DNA of 64,000 nt from Liriodendron chinense (taxonomy: Eukaryota; Streptophyta; Magnoliopsida; Magnoliales; Magnoliaceae). The DNA lies in the NCBI GenBank assembly GCA_003013855.2, contig ML058408.1:5705001-5769000 (forward strand), given 5' to 3'. Both the position numbers and the translations under genes were made by a program. The notes beneath the pieces were generated by a model. It saw only the letters and a list, made by a program, of their open reading frames with translations, had not been told where the DNA came from and made no database searches. Positions 46,317 to 56,925 of this stretch are shown one piece after another (position 1 is the stretch's first letter; each line of letters begins with the position of its first letter).

Positions 46317-47594
46317 TGATGAGTGCTTAATTTTGTATAATTAACCCTATTTATTAAAAGCATTATTAGTTGTTTTTCGGTTAATTACCCCTCATTAGAT
46401 GGATTTTCAATGTTTAGGTGATTAGTGGAGGCTGAAAATAATCCAAGCCATCCTGATCAAGATCTAGTGTGTGGCGATCTTGAAGGAAATCAAGCTGTGA
46501 AGATCAAAGGATGGATCATACTCTATGGTAGACCGAATCACAACTGCTCATTAAAAACCCGGGTTGTGCCTGTTTAGATGGTTGTGATTAGGCAATCACG
46601 CAAGATTGGATAGTCAAGATTGGAGACCATATATGGGACCAATTGTGCGTCATGTTGTCGGTCCTGCTCATGTGCCATCTCGCCCGTGTGTGACCACCGG
46701 TCCTCACACATCCAAAAGCTGGACCACCACAGTCCATCAGGCTGTCAGCCTTTGATCGTTCCAGTGTACCCCACTTCCAAGCTCCAACATCTGTCAGCAA
46801 GGTGGACCACACTTCATCTCAACATATGTAGTTTACCACCAGTCACACCGTCCATCACCTGACCCACCTTGCACGTCAGCAGCCACCAGAGGAGGCCATC
46901 TTCAACAACCATCATCCATCTCAATCGTCCAGCTGTGGACCCAACTTCCATCCAGTTGGTGGACGTTCAAACAGCCTCCTCTCCACACCGTCCAGATGTG
47001 GTGGACCTCAAATCCCAACCATCAAGCTGGTGGACGTCTTCTCCAGCAATCTAGACCCCACATCTTCATCAAAAGGTGGACCCATCAGCGCTCTGCTGAT
47101 GCTGCTCTAGCAACATCATCTGACCGTCCAATGGACCTCACATCCAGCAACAGCAGACCATCATCCAAGGACATCCAATCAAGCCGCCATGCATCCACTC
47201 CCATCCAGCTACAACAGATCATGTTGGACCCCACAATCACATCCCAGTTAGCTGAAGAAATCCACGGCCCAGCCTTCCAATCCATCCGTCTATCACAAGC
47301 ACAAGATGGACCTCACCAGCGTCCAATGGACAACAGCTCATGTTCCAACCTGATCTCTTATCTCAGCCGTCCAGACCATGTGGACCTCTCCACCATCAAT
47401 TCGAAAGGGCTGGACGTATTCCAAGCCTCACGCCAGATGATTGAGATCATATCCATTTACAATCCAGCAAACAACCAACTAATGGAGGTTTCATGATCCC
47501 TACCATCCTTCATCATGCTCCAGCTTCAGCAATTCTCCACTGTTCATACCATCCAAATGGTGCATCCATTAGCACACGTTCCAGCCAGCGATGG

Positions 47595-47597
<3 letters not shown>

Positions 47598-47652
<55 letters not shown>
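47598..47652. repeat. (CT)n microsatellite
   Basis: About 27 CT units within the 2.6-kb insertion, seen directly. Confidence 0.95.
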
Positions 47653-47655
<3 letters not shown>

Positions 47656-48153
47656 TTCCCCACACGTGTAAGGCTATCATGCTACCTCACCACTCCAAGC
47701 CTAACTCCAAGCCCAAACTTAGAGAAAAATCACTTCTAGGCTTGGAGTACTTTCCATGCCACATAGGTTTGGAGTGCCACATGTCATCCCAAGCCTCACT
47801 CTAAGCCCAAAACTAGAGAAAACTTTGTCCTAGGCTTGGAGCCTCTAAAAAAGCTATAAAAGGAGGCCTCTCCTTCTCATTTCCATCATCCCACAATCCA
47901 AGAGTTCTATCTTCTCTTGCTTTCTTTTCCTTTTCTTTCTCAGAGTAGAGTAGTGTAGAATTTTTCCTTTGTCGGGAATTTAGTCTTCCATTGTAGCATG
48001 GTTGGCTAACCCTTTAGCTAAGGCTAGGGGTGAAGCCTTTGAAGAAATTTGCAAGCTTTGGTTCTTTTGGTTCAACAATGGTGCTTGAGTGTTGGAGTTC
48101 TCTTTGGTTGATTGGTGTAGTTATCTACCTCGGCGGAAGCTATTGTTGTGCAA

Positions 48154-48565
48154 GCCCCTTGATCCATCGTCAACTCCGGGCACAATGGATGCTTAGGATT
48201 CCTTGCATACCAATTAGCTAGTTCGTGATCGATAAAGTCCCTTGATCCATCGTTAACTCCGAGCACGATCGATGCTTTGGATTCCCTACGGTCATCGAGC
48301 TAGTGCAGGTAAAGTCATCGATCTATAAAATCCCTTGATCCATTGTAGACTCCGAGCACGTTGGATGCTTTGGATTCCCTACGATCGATAGACGAGATCT
48401 TAACGGTTGGATCGATCAATCAAAGCCTCCTATATTGTAAGTATGCATTTGATCGTATGATTTGTTATATTATCGATTGACTTTTTGGCAAAGTAGTTGA
48501 TCTGCATAATTCCTTGATCCATTGTTGACTCCGGGCACAGTGGATGCTTGGGATTCCCTGCGATC
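48154..48565. repeat. Four spaced copies of a 50-base motif
   Basis: TCCCTTGATCCATYGT followed by ACTCCGRGCACR and GGATGCTTTGGATTCCCT occurs at about 48155, 48237, 48326 and 48510, each followed by a variable spacer containing GATC words. Confidence 0.85.
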
Positions 48566-48946
48566 AACTAACGAGTGCTTCATGGTCAGATCAATCGGTT
48601 TAAATCACCATCTTTTATAAAATATGCGAGTGGTTTAATCGTTTCATCTTCCGATTGGAATAGATCTTTATTCGATTCCAGTTAAGTTATAGTTGAACCA
48701 ATGAATCAAATCTTGTGGATAAACCAAAGGTGGATCCCTAATGCCTTAGCTCTTTCCTTTCTTGTTTATTAACACACACACACAACATGCTCCACTCTTG
48801 TGGATTAAACCAGATTTCATCTCTCTCACCTAAACTAATTCTTCTAAGTGTTCTTAACCTCAATTCCTGTGGTTCGACCTCGATCTCACCGAGTATTTTA
48901 CTACTTCGCTACCTGCACTTGGGTGTGCAATCTTCGGATTGTAGCA

Positions 48947-50567
48947 CAAAGCAACAATACTCTACCTATGACAAGGGATTCCACGCGGTAGTCCAATCCT
49001 TGTGACATTGACGACGTTACCTACTAGGCTACTACCACAAGAGTTCATCCTATTTTCTAACCACGAGGCCTTGCAATACCTCAACTCCCAAAAGAAATTA
49101 AACCCAAGGCATGCCAAGTGGGTTTAGTTTCTCCAAAATTACACTTTTGTTTTGAAACACAAAGCCGGGGTTGAGAACAAACCTGCTGATGCTCTTAGCT
49201 GTAAAGTGGCGTTAATTCAATCCATGAGCGTGGAAGTCACAAGGTTCGATCAATTAAAAGGAGAATATTCTATGTGCCCGGATTTTGGGAAGGTGTACTC
49301 CTCACTTTTGGGTGACCAGTCGAGGAGCGATAGTGAGTTTGTCTTGATTGATGAGTTCTTATTTAAAGGTGACAAATTATGCATTCCCCGCACCTCCCCA
49401 CAAGATTTTCTACTTCAGGAGCTTGATGCTGAAGGAGTAGCCAGTCATTTTGGTAGAGACAATACTATTACCCTTATCGAGGATAGATTTTATTGGCTTA
49501 GTCTCAAGAGAGACATTGCCAAAATTATTAGGCAATCTAGGACTTATCATCTAGCAAAGTAGAAAAAGGCAAAATACTGGGTTATATACACCTTTACTAG
49601 TACCACACTCTCCTTGGCAAGATATTGGTATGGATTTCGTGCTTGAACTACCCAAGACGAGCAGAAAGCGCGATTTCATTTTTGTGGTGGTGGACCATTT
49701 TTCGAAAATGGTCCATTTTCTTCCATGTTCCAAAACATCTAATGCCTCTAAAATTGCTAAGCTTTTTTTAGAGAGGTGGTTTGCTTGCATGGTTTGCCGT
49801 AGACCATTGTGTCTGATAGAGATGTGAGGTTCATGAGCTATGTTTGGAAGACACTTTGTGATATGATGGGTACAAGACTCCAATTCTTGATGGCATACCA
49901 CCCTCAAACTGATGGTCAATCGGAACTGTCCAATTGAAGCTTAGGTAACTTGTTGCGATGTCTTGTGGGTGACCATATTAGGAGTTGTGATTCGATTTTA
50001 CCAGTTACGGAGTTTGCTTATAACAATTCAATCAGTAGGTCGATAGGCATGAGCCCTTTTGAAGTAGTTCATGGTTAGAAGCCTAGGAAGCCTATAGATA
50101 TCATTCCCATGTCAGTCTCCCATAGGCCATCAGAGTCTACAGATACATTTGCATTGCATATTCATGATTTGCTTAATGAAATTAAGAAACAAATTACCAT
50201 GACTAATGAAAAGTATAAAATATTTGTTGTTTCTCATCGCAAGTTTAAGCAATTCCAGGTAGGAGATTATGTGATGGTTCGGATAAGGCTAGAACGGTTT
50301 CCGCGTGGGGCCGTGAAGAAATTACAAGCCCGTAGTGCCGAACCTTATATGATATTGAAAAGATTGGGTTCCAATACGTATGTTATAGACCTTCCACCTG
50401 ATATGGGCATTAGTTCTACATTCAATGTGGAAGATCTTGTGTCATTTAAGGGTTCAATACTTTCACCTACTAGCCCTTCTCCCGACCCTCACATTAACCC
50501 AGATAGTGGTGCTCCCGATACGTTCCATAACCCGTGGCTCTTGCCAGACCATTGGATATGTTCGTAG
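48947..50567 (+). pseudogene. Gypsy 4 RNase H and integrase, continuation
   Basis: Continues from 46316: YSTYDKGFHAVVQSL, KHKAGVENKPADALS, the integrase zinc-finger region (ELDAEGVASHFGRDN...SRTYHLAK, where the first Cys pair has partly become Arg-Thr-Tyr), core MDFVLELPKTSRKRDFI and VVVDHFSKMVHFLPC, then YHPQTDGQSE near 49895-49925, and the C-terminal module ending SSTFNVEDLV (50109-50567). The best kept part is the C-terminus, open for 152 residues. Several stops and shifts disable the rest. Confidence 0.9.
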
Positions 50568-52293
50568 ACTTGGGTTCAGGTGTACAAACACTCTAGTCTA
50601 CACATTCGAGCCATGGACACATTGGATCACATTCATTCAGGCCATTGATCACGTGTGGATGTGTAGACGTGCCTATTGCACATTAGAGATCATCCTTGTG
50701 CCGTGTGGCACATCTTTATTTTTTCTTTATTTTTCGGTTTTATTTTAGGTTATTAGAGATTTATGGTTTGATCTTGACCATTAGTAGATTTGAACGATCA
50801 AGAGTAGTTCTAGACTTAGAGTTTGCCTAGGTTTTCTTATATATACTTGTTTAAGACTTGAGACTTGAGATTATTGACATATTGAATGAATTTCTCTACA
50901 TTGCTTCTTTTAAGCAAGAAAACTTTATGTAAATGGAATTTGGTGTGAAGCCATTGGAGTGATTCCAAGTTATCTTTCTTATTTCTATCAAGGTATTTCT
51001 TTCTTCTCTCTTTCAAACTTTCTTTTTCCATTGAATGTTTCTCTCTCTTCTTTCTCAAACTCTTAACTCCATCATCAACCCAACTCATCACCGACCAAAC
51101 TGACCCAGCCCCACCACACCTTCTGTACGACTGTACGGACGTGCCCGTAAACTGCACGGACCTATTCATAGAGCCGAACAACCTTCCCCTCATTGTTCCT
51201 TTCTCTTCGTCTCTATTTTATAAAACCCTAACCCTAACCCTAGCCTTTTATAAAACCTCAAATTCCCAATTTCTTGATTTTCAAACCCAATCCCTAATCC
51301 ATTTAAATCCTAGCAAAGCGCAAGTGAATCCTCGAATCTAGAACGAATCCTATGCTAGATGGAAGTTCTACCTTCCATTGGGCCATGTCCGATCAATAGC
51401 CTTAAGGATCTATTTTGTGGGATTGTGATGTGGTCTTGAACCTGAGCTTAATTGAATATTTGATTTTTCTAATGGCTTTATTTTATGCTTTGATTTACTT
51501 TGGTAATCCGTTAATTAATTTATTTGCACCATCCTAGTTTAGGCCATCCATCCTACATCAGGCTGTCACTTCTTTTGCTAGTAACTTTCTGTGCAAAGCA
51601 TGATACTAGGGTGGTATGGCTAAAGAAGATTACTTGTTTTCTTCCTCTTGAACTTTGGCATATAATGCATATTGATGTATCATTTATGACTTTGTGATAA
51701 TGGGTTGCATGTTGGTGTTGGTTCTACACTGGTTTTGTCACTTCTTCCGAGGATACTATTACTCAATAGTATTTCTTTTTTTCTTTTCCTCCAAAATTTT
51801 ATCCTTTTAGTTTTAGCATGTTTTGAGCCAAATGAAATGTGAAAATGGCCAAAACACAAAAACATTCTGCCTACTAGTAACCTAAACGAATGAAACACCT
51901 AAGGTTAAGTTGTGGGAGGAAAATTGAAACGGCTGGTGAAACTGACTTGTCAACTAAGGATTGTAGTGGTGGAAATTTTGATCCAACTGAACGTGAGCTC
52001 CTTTGCTATAATCGTTCATTTCCCGACCATGTAGTGCCTCTTTAAAGAGAGACCAAGTTTTGAGAATTGGTTATGATACATACAACTATTTTCTAACCAA
52101 TTCAGCCACCCTTGTTATATTGGGGCGGGGGGTGGTGCCAGCCTGTACAGGCCACATACTATATTAATTGTGGTAGGGCCTTTACAGACTGATACAGCCG
52201 TGAAGCCTCCATTTCATTTTTTTCCCAAACTTTTCTGCATTTACTTTTCACTTCCTTTTTCATTTCAACCATGGAGGGAGCTTAAAAATAAAA
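50568..52293. other. Flank of gypsy 4; LTR not identified
   Basis: CT-rich and AT-rich sequence without coding signal. It probably includes the 3' LTR of gypsy 4, but the expected TGATRAGGACATC start was not seen. Two and a half CCCTAA units near 51222 are not a telomere tract. Confidence 0.35.
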
Positions 52294-52574
52294 GGGAACT
52301 TTATAAAATAGTACCTCATTAATATGATATTTACATCCCAATACCTTTTTTATTTAAATTTTCATTAAGCTACCTCATTAATCAAGTTGTTGTCAAACAG
52401 ATACCTTCTATTAGTTTAGATAATGATTTTTCCCAAAATGACTAAAATGCACATCAACTAATGAGGTTGCTTAATAAGAAGTAAATAGGTACCTAGATGT
52501 AAATATGTGTTATTACAAAATAATTTCTAAAAAAGGAAAAAAATCTTTTCATGTCGATTGGAGAGTAATAAGGA

Positions 52575-53042
52575 TGTGGTTACTGGTCGGTGTTTTTTGG
52601 GAACCACCATTATGTATCCACGTAGTCCATCCATTTTTCCGAATTATTTTAGGCCATGAACCCAAAAATGAGGTAGATCCAAATCTCAAGTGGACCACGC
52701 CATAGGGAACAATGGTGATTGAATGACCACCGTTAAAAAACTTCCTAGGGCCAACCTTAATGTTCACCATAATGTTTATTTTCTATCCGACCTCTTGATT
52801 AGGTCACACAGACTTGGATGAAGGGAAAAGAAACAAATAAGCTTGATCCAAAACTTTTGTAGCCCACAAGAAGCTTTCAATGGTGGGCATTCATCACCAC
52901 CGTTTCATGCAGTGTGATCCACCTGAGACTTGAATCTATCTCATTTTTGGGCTCATGCCCTAATATGATATGAAAAATGGATAGATGGTATGGATTAAAC
53001 ACATACATCATGGTGGACCTACATAACACCGTATGCAATCCG
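52575..53042. mobile_element. Foldback MITE copy E
   Basis: Same family as copies A-C: left arm GAGGTAGATCCAAATCTCAA, right arm with its inverse, shared centre GTCACACAGACTTGGATGAA. Ends are approximate. Confidence 0.8.
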
Positions 53043-53109
53043 GTTAAAGGCACCGCGTTGGCGTCTTTGCGCGATGCAGATTGCCTGTTCCATTGGCACA
53101 AGAAATTCA

Positions 53110-54533
53110 TGTAGTCGGAAACGATGCGAGGCCCATAGAGATTCCCGTCACAAATCCACTCCGTCCATTAGTTTTGCAAGACCATAATACGATAGGATTC
53201 TAAAGAACGGGAAGATTGAAAAATCCATGTGGGCTACACCACATTAAATCCAAACGTCCACTGTTGAAACCAATGTTTGAAATATCGGTATCGCACTACG
53301 TATCAAACTCGTGGGATACAGATATGTATCAGTTATCACACGAGATATATCGTTTGTATCAGATAATTTATCGCACTTTTTGGAAAACATTGGGAAAATG
53401 GTTGAATTTTTCAATAAAACTTTAGAGATTGTTAAAAAAGACCTTAACACGCTTTTAACTCATAACATCTCAAAAAAGAAATAGGTTTCCTTTGTATAGG
53501 GTCTTAAGCTATGCGCTGTCTGATTGAACTAATGCAACTATATTCAAATTGAATGCATACCATTTAGAGTGTACGTGATGATCATTTCATCGAACACTCA
53601 TAAATATTTCGAAATTAGTCTCAATTGACAGCTGGTTGAAGATAAATTTTGAAAAAAAAAATAATAATAACTTTTATTTAATTTTTAATTAAAAATGATT
53701 TTTATTTTTCGAAAATTGACAAGGACTTAACAATTCAGTAGATCGGACCTCATACATGCTTGATTTCATGTTTGGAGTGCAACATTGCAAGCAATTTGGG
53801 AGAAATTTGGAAAATTTTGAATTTCCCCAATTTTCCCCAAATTAGACCACCTACACTCAAATTTCAAAATTAGAGTGTATGTAATGATCATTTCATCAAA
53901 TACTCCTAAATACTTCGAAATTAGTCTCAATTGATAGCTGGTTGAAGGAAAATTTTGAAAAATAAAAACATGGAGAACATGAAAAACCAATGGATATCGA
54001 AATCAAAGCTCCAACTCCAGGATTTTTCATGCAAAACATGAAGAACCAATGGATTTGTAACCATTTGACACTAATTTAACATAATTTCAACAAAAAGAGG
54101 GATCGACGATTCAAAATGCTCACCAGATCAAACATGTGGGATATATCGGCACTACCTGTGCATTTCGTATCGCTTAGGTGGGATGCAAGATATATTGTGG
54201 GATATATCGCGGCTGATATCATTGATATTTAAAACATTGGTTGAAACCTTCCTGGAGCCAACCACAAAGTTTACAGGCTATCTAAACCGTTCGTATGGTT
54301 ATTACCACTCAAATAAACTATAGGCACAAATATCATCCTCATACAAAACTTCTGTTGTCCCCACAATGTTTCTATTGGTGGGTGTCCAATCCTCGTTGTT
54401 TCGTATGGTGTGACTCACATGAGTTTTGGATTTGCCTGATTTTTAGATTTCTGTCCTTTTTTTGTCTTGCAAACTGATGTAATGAGTGGATTTATTACAA
54501 AAATCTGTGGGTCCCATGCAACTTCCGACTACA
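53110..54533. mobile_element. Foldback MITE copy F, split by hAT element
   Basis: Inverted ends TGTAGTCGGAA at 53110 and TTCCGACTACA ending 54533. Without the hAT element and its duplicate the length is about 447, the same as other copies. Sequence is more diverged than A or E. Confidence 0.8.
53271..54239. mobile_element. Non-autonomous hAT element, 969 bp
   Basis: Inverted ends CAATGTTTGAAATATC and (complement) CAATGTTTTAAATATC. A perfect 8-bp duplication GTTGAAAC flanks it (53263-53270 and 54240-54247), the hAT size. No transposase. Two direct copies of about 90 bases (about 53568-53660 and 53873-53960) and many GATATATC/CGTATC words lie inside. Confidence 0.9.
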
Positions 54534-54607
54534 GAAATCCTGGGAGCATCTAGTCAATCTGCGTCTATCTTTGCTGTGGGTTAAAAGGTTTCTGGAATAG
54601 GCGAAGC

Positions 54608-55075
54608 CTCGGCTTCACCCAACACGTTGCCGCCCTGACTGTGGGCCCTCCTTGATGTATGTATTGTATATCCATGTTATCCATCCGTTTTACCAGCTCC
54701 TTTTAGGCCATGAACCCAAAAATTAAGCAGATCCAAATCTCAGCTCAACCATACCATAAGAATCGGTGCTGATTGAATGCCCACCACTAAAAGACTTCCT
54801 AGGGCCCACCATAATGCCCACCATAATTTTTGTTTGCCACCCAACCTGTTGACAAGGACATACAGAACTGGATGAAGGGAAATAGCAAATATCAGCTTGA
54901 TCCAGAACTTTTGTAGCCCACGAGAAGTTTTTAATTGTGGGTGCTGAGGTGTGGTCCACTTGAGATTTTAATCTGCCTTGGCTAGTGGCCTAAAATGATT
55001 TGGAAAATTGGATGGACGTTGTGGATTAAACACATACATCACAGTGGGGCCCACAATGCACCGGATTGCGCATCT
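54608..55075. mobile_element. Foldback MITE copy G
   Basis: Arms as in the other copies (CCAAATCTCAGCTCAACC against GTGGTCCACTTGAGATT), centre GACATACAGAACTGGATGAA. Ends are approximate. Confidence 0.8.
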
Positions 55076-55271
55076 AGGTTAAATGCTTTGTGGGCATTTT
55101 CGTCATTTTAGGAAAAAATCATACTTGAAATGGATGGACGTTTAGTGAAACTAACGGAAGGTACCTGGTTGATAATAACCTGATTAATAAGGTAGCTTAA
55201 AGAAAACTCAACTAAAAAAGGTAATGGGATGTAAATACCATATTAATGAGGTACTATTTTGTAAAATCCCT

Positions 55272-55745
55272 AAAATAAAACTCATTTTATATTTAGATCT
55301 ACCCCTATTTTGTGGATCAAAACACAAGATTTCAGTGAAATTAGATGAATTGAAGTGGAATGAACCATTTTGGAAAAATTACTAGTGGGAAACTATCCCT
55401 TCTTTTCATTTTTCTTTTCATCTTTTTGTATTTCATGGGCCTTAATATTTGAATCATGCTTGGTTTGTGTTTGAGTAGGGCTTTTGGTTCACTTTTAGCA
55501 GGTCAAGCTGACAGACAACATTCTTATAAAAGAATGATTTGGCACATCATTGGATACATGTTAAACCTAAGAAAATTATAGATTCCTTTGTTTTAGATTG
55601 TTTCCTATTTTCTCAATAGTTTTCATAGTTTTTTTTGGGTCAATGATATGGGTTTGATACAGTTGGGCAGGTTGGAAATTTGCCATGCTTGTTTACCTAA
55701 CAAAAAGATGGAATGTTGTGATGTTCACCATGCAGTTATCCACAA
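55272..55745. other. Intron segment without recognised elements
   Basis: AT-rich sequence. Nothing recognised. Confidence 0.4.
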
Positions 55746-56150
55746 GGGCTTGTTTGGATCAAAGGTAAATTAGGGGAATGCGAAGGAAAGCAAAAACGTG
55801 ACATAGGGAGGTAAATTGATATCAGCGCTAGGGGAAGCAAAACCCTTTGCACCTATTTATTTTGCTAAAGAAAAGTCCTGGAAAATGATCCTCCTTTGCA
55901 TATGCGACTTTTGGATTGCAATTCCACAAGGGGAAAACCTTTTCCCCTCCAAATTTGCCAGTTAAAACCTCGTATAGGCAAGCTCATTTCCTTCCACTTG
56001 ACTTTTTGAAAGAAAAAAGTCTCTTGTTGAGGAGGGAAAAGCAATTACAAATACTTTGTTGCAGCATCCACTGCTTCCCAAACAAGTGCAGATGTCTAGT
56101 CGATGCAAACTGGTTGCATACCCCATTTTGCATTCTATACAAACAGGCCC
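55746..56150. mobile_element. Probable MITE (GGGCYTGTTTGG ends)
   Basis: GGGCTTGTTTGGATC at 55746 and, inverted, GGGCCTGTTTGTATA ending at 56150 (405 bases). This end motif is common in plant hAT and Harbinger MITEs. No clear target duplication was found. Confidence 0.5.
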
Positions 56151-56393
56151 ATACTACTGCTACTGTTATTAGTTGTGCAATAGCTGACATGTACCCACAG
56201 AAAAAAAGAAAAAAGAAAAAAGAAGAAGGGAAAACCTACCAAGTGGGAAGTTATTCAAGACATGCACTCTATTGCTTTATCCGACTTGTCTAATCGGTTT
56301 TTGCTTCTCTGATGATCAGTGACTTATTGAATTTGGTTTGCTATGCATGTGATAAAATTGCAAGTTAGATTAACTGAACCTTCTGTTTCGAAG

Positions 56394-56558
56394 GTTGATC
56401 GGCATCCCCAGTTCAGGAACTCAAGATGTCTATTTGTTGTGCGGACGGATGGTGGATGGATAGACTTCTCCTACCAGAAGTGTCTTCGAGCATATATTCG
56501 CGAAAAGTATCCATCACATGCGGAAAGGTTTATACGAGAACATTTCAAACGTAGTTAG
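56394..56558 (+). CDS. DCL (DUF3223) family protein, terminal exon
   Basis: Encodes VDRHPQFRNSRCLFVVRTDG, then GWIDFSYQKCLRAYIREKYP and SHAERFIREHFKRS, then TAG. The HPxFxxSRC..V..DG...DFSY.KC stretch and the final HFKR are the C-terminal hallmarks of the DCL domain. The exon starts after ...TTTCGAAG with phase 0, matching the donor at 23146, so IM joins VDRHPQF without gap. It is fully open and strongly conserved, which suggests a living gene. Joined, the two exons give 92 or so residues, the whole C-terminal domain. The gene's job is inferred from family: plastid RNA processing or organelle development. Confidence 0.88.
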   Translation, partial: VDRHPQFRNSRCLFVVRTDGGWIDFSYQKCLRAYIREKYPSHAERFIREHFKRS

Positions 56559-56925
56559 GCATTGATGGCCGTTTCTAGTGTGAGACTATTAGGCAGTGAC
56601 CTTATCATACTAGCACTCTCATTTTGAAGGACTCTTTGGATGAAATTTTAAGTACATCCAAAATGTTTGGTACTTGTTGGGTCTCTCATGGATGGAAGAA
56701 ATTCGTTGGAATACTCTATTTTACCTGTAGATACACCATCTGTTTTGACGCAATGGTAAAATCAGTTGTAGCTACCCTTATTGTATTAATCCTTTAGCAT
56801 TTCTGTAATGGCCTTGCGTTGTATGCTTGTTTGGGAGACTTGGTCGGTGCTGTCAGATGCAATGTTGAGATTTACAACTTAGCAGAACTATGTTGGATAT
56901 TTAACTTCTACTATCTCGAACCACA
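56559..56925 (+). other. Probable 3' UTR of the DCL-like gene
   Basis: T-rich sequence directly after the stop, with no repeat similarity. TTGTATTAATCC and TTCTGTAATGG stretches near 56780-56815 could serve as plant polyadenylation signals. The true end is not visible. Confidence 0.4.

Larger units (their letters stand above)
46317..48946 (+). mobile_element. LTR-type insertion in gypsy 4 (solo LTR or LARD-like), 2.6 kb
   Basis: Starts TGATGAGTGCTTAATTTTG and ends TCTTCGGATTGTAGCA. A perfect 5-bp duplication CAAAG flanks it (46312-46316 and 48947-48951). Removing it and one duplicate restores the gypsy RNase H frame (...AKQ-QYSTYDKGF). The end, with GTGGTTCGACCTCGATCTCA and TTTTACTACTTCGCTACCTG, resembles large LTRs of Tat/Athila-type gypsy elements from memory. 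It contains a CT microsatellite and four copies of a 50-base repeat. No coding region recognised. Confidence 0.85.
52294..55271. mobile_element. Mutator-like non-autonomous element, 3.0 kb
   Basis: Inverted ends of about 180 bases (52294-52475 and 55085-55271) share AAAATAGTACCTCATTAATA, ATTTACATCCCA and a TTAAGCTACCT.ATTAATCA stretch. A 9-base duplication AAAATAAAA flanks it (52285-52293 and 55272-55280), the size typical of Mutator. There is no transposase. Its interior is filled with three foldback MITE copies, one split by a hAT element. Confidence 0.8.
23147..56393 (+). other. 33.2-kb intron of the DCL-like gene
   Basis: GT at 23147-23148 and AG at 56392-56393 bound an interval whose flanking exons join in frame (ATG + GTT) to restore a complete conserved domain. 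Almost all of it is recognisable mobile DNA, described in the entries between these points. The length is inference from the two exons being parts of one gene. The alternative is a gene broken by insertion and no longer expressed, yet both exons lack any disabling change. Confidence 0.75.

Noticed and set aside
46996..47496. 166-residue plus-strand open frame
   Set aside because: Low-complexity CCATC/TGGACC-rich DNA inside the LTR-type insertion. The composition alone explains the open frame.
47493..47804. Long plus-strand open frames rich in Ser-Leu
   Set aside because: They are translations of the CT microsatellite, with no family resemblance.
51220..51245. Telomere-like AAACCCTAACCCTAACCCTA
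   Set aside because: Fewer than four units, and not pure repeats of the plant telomere unit. It looks like ordinary CT-rich leader or LTR sequence.
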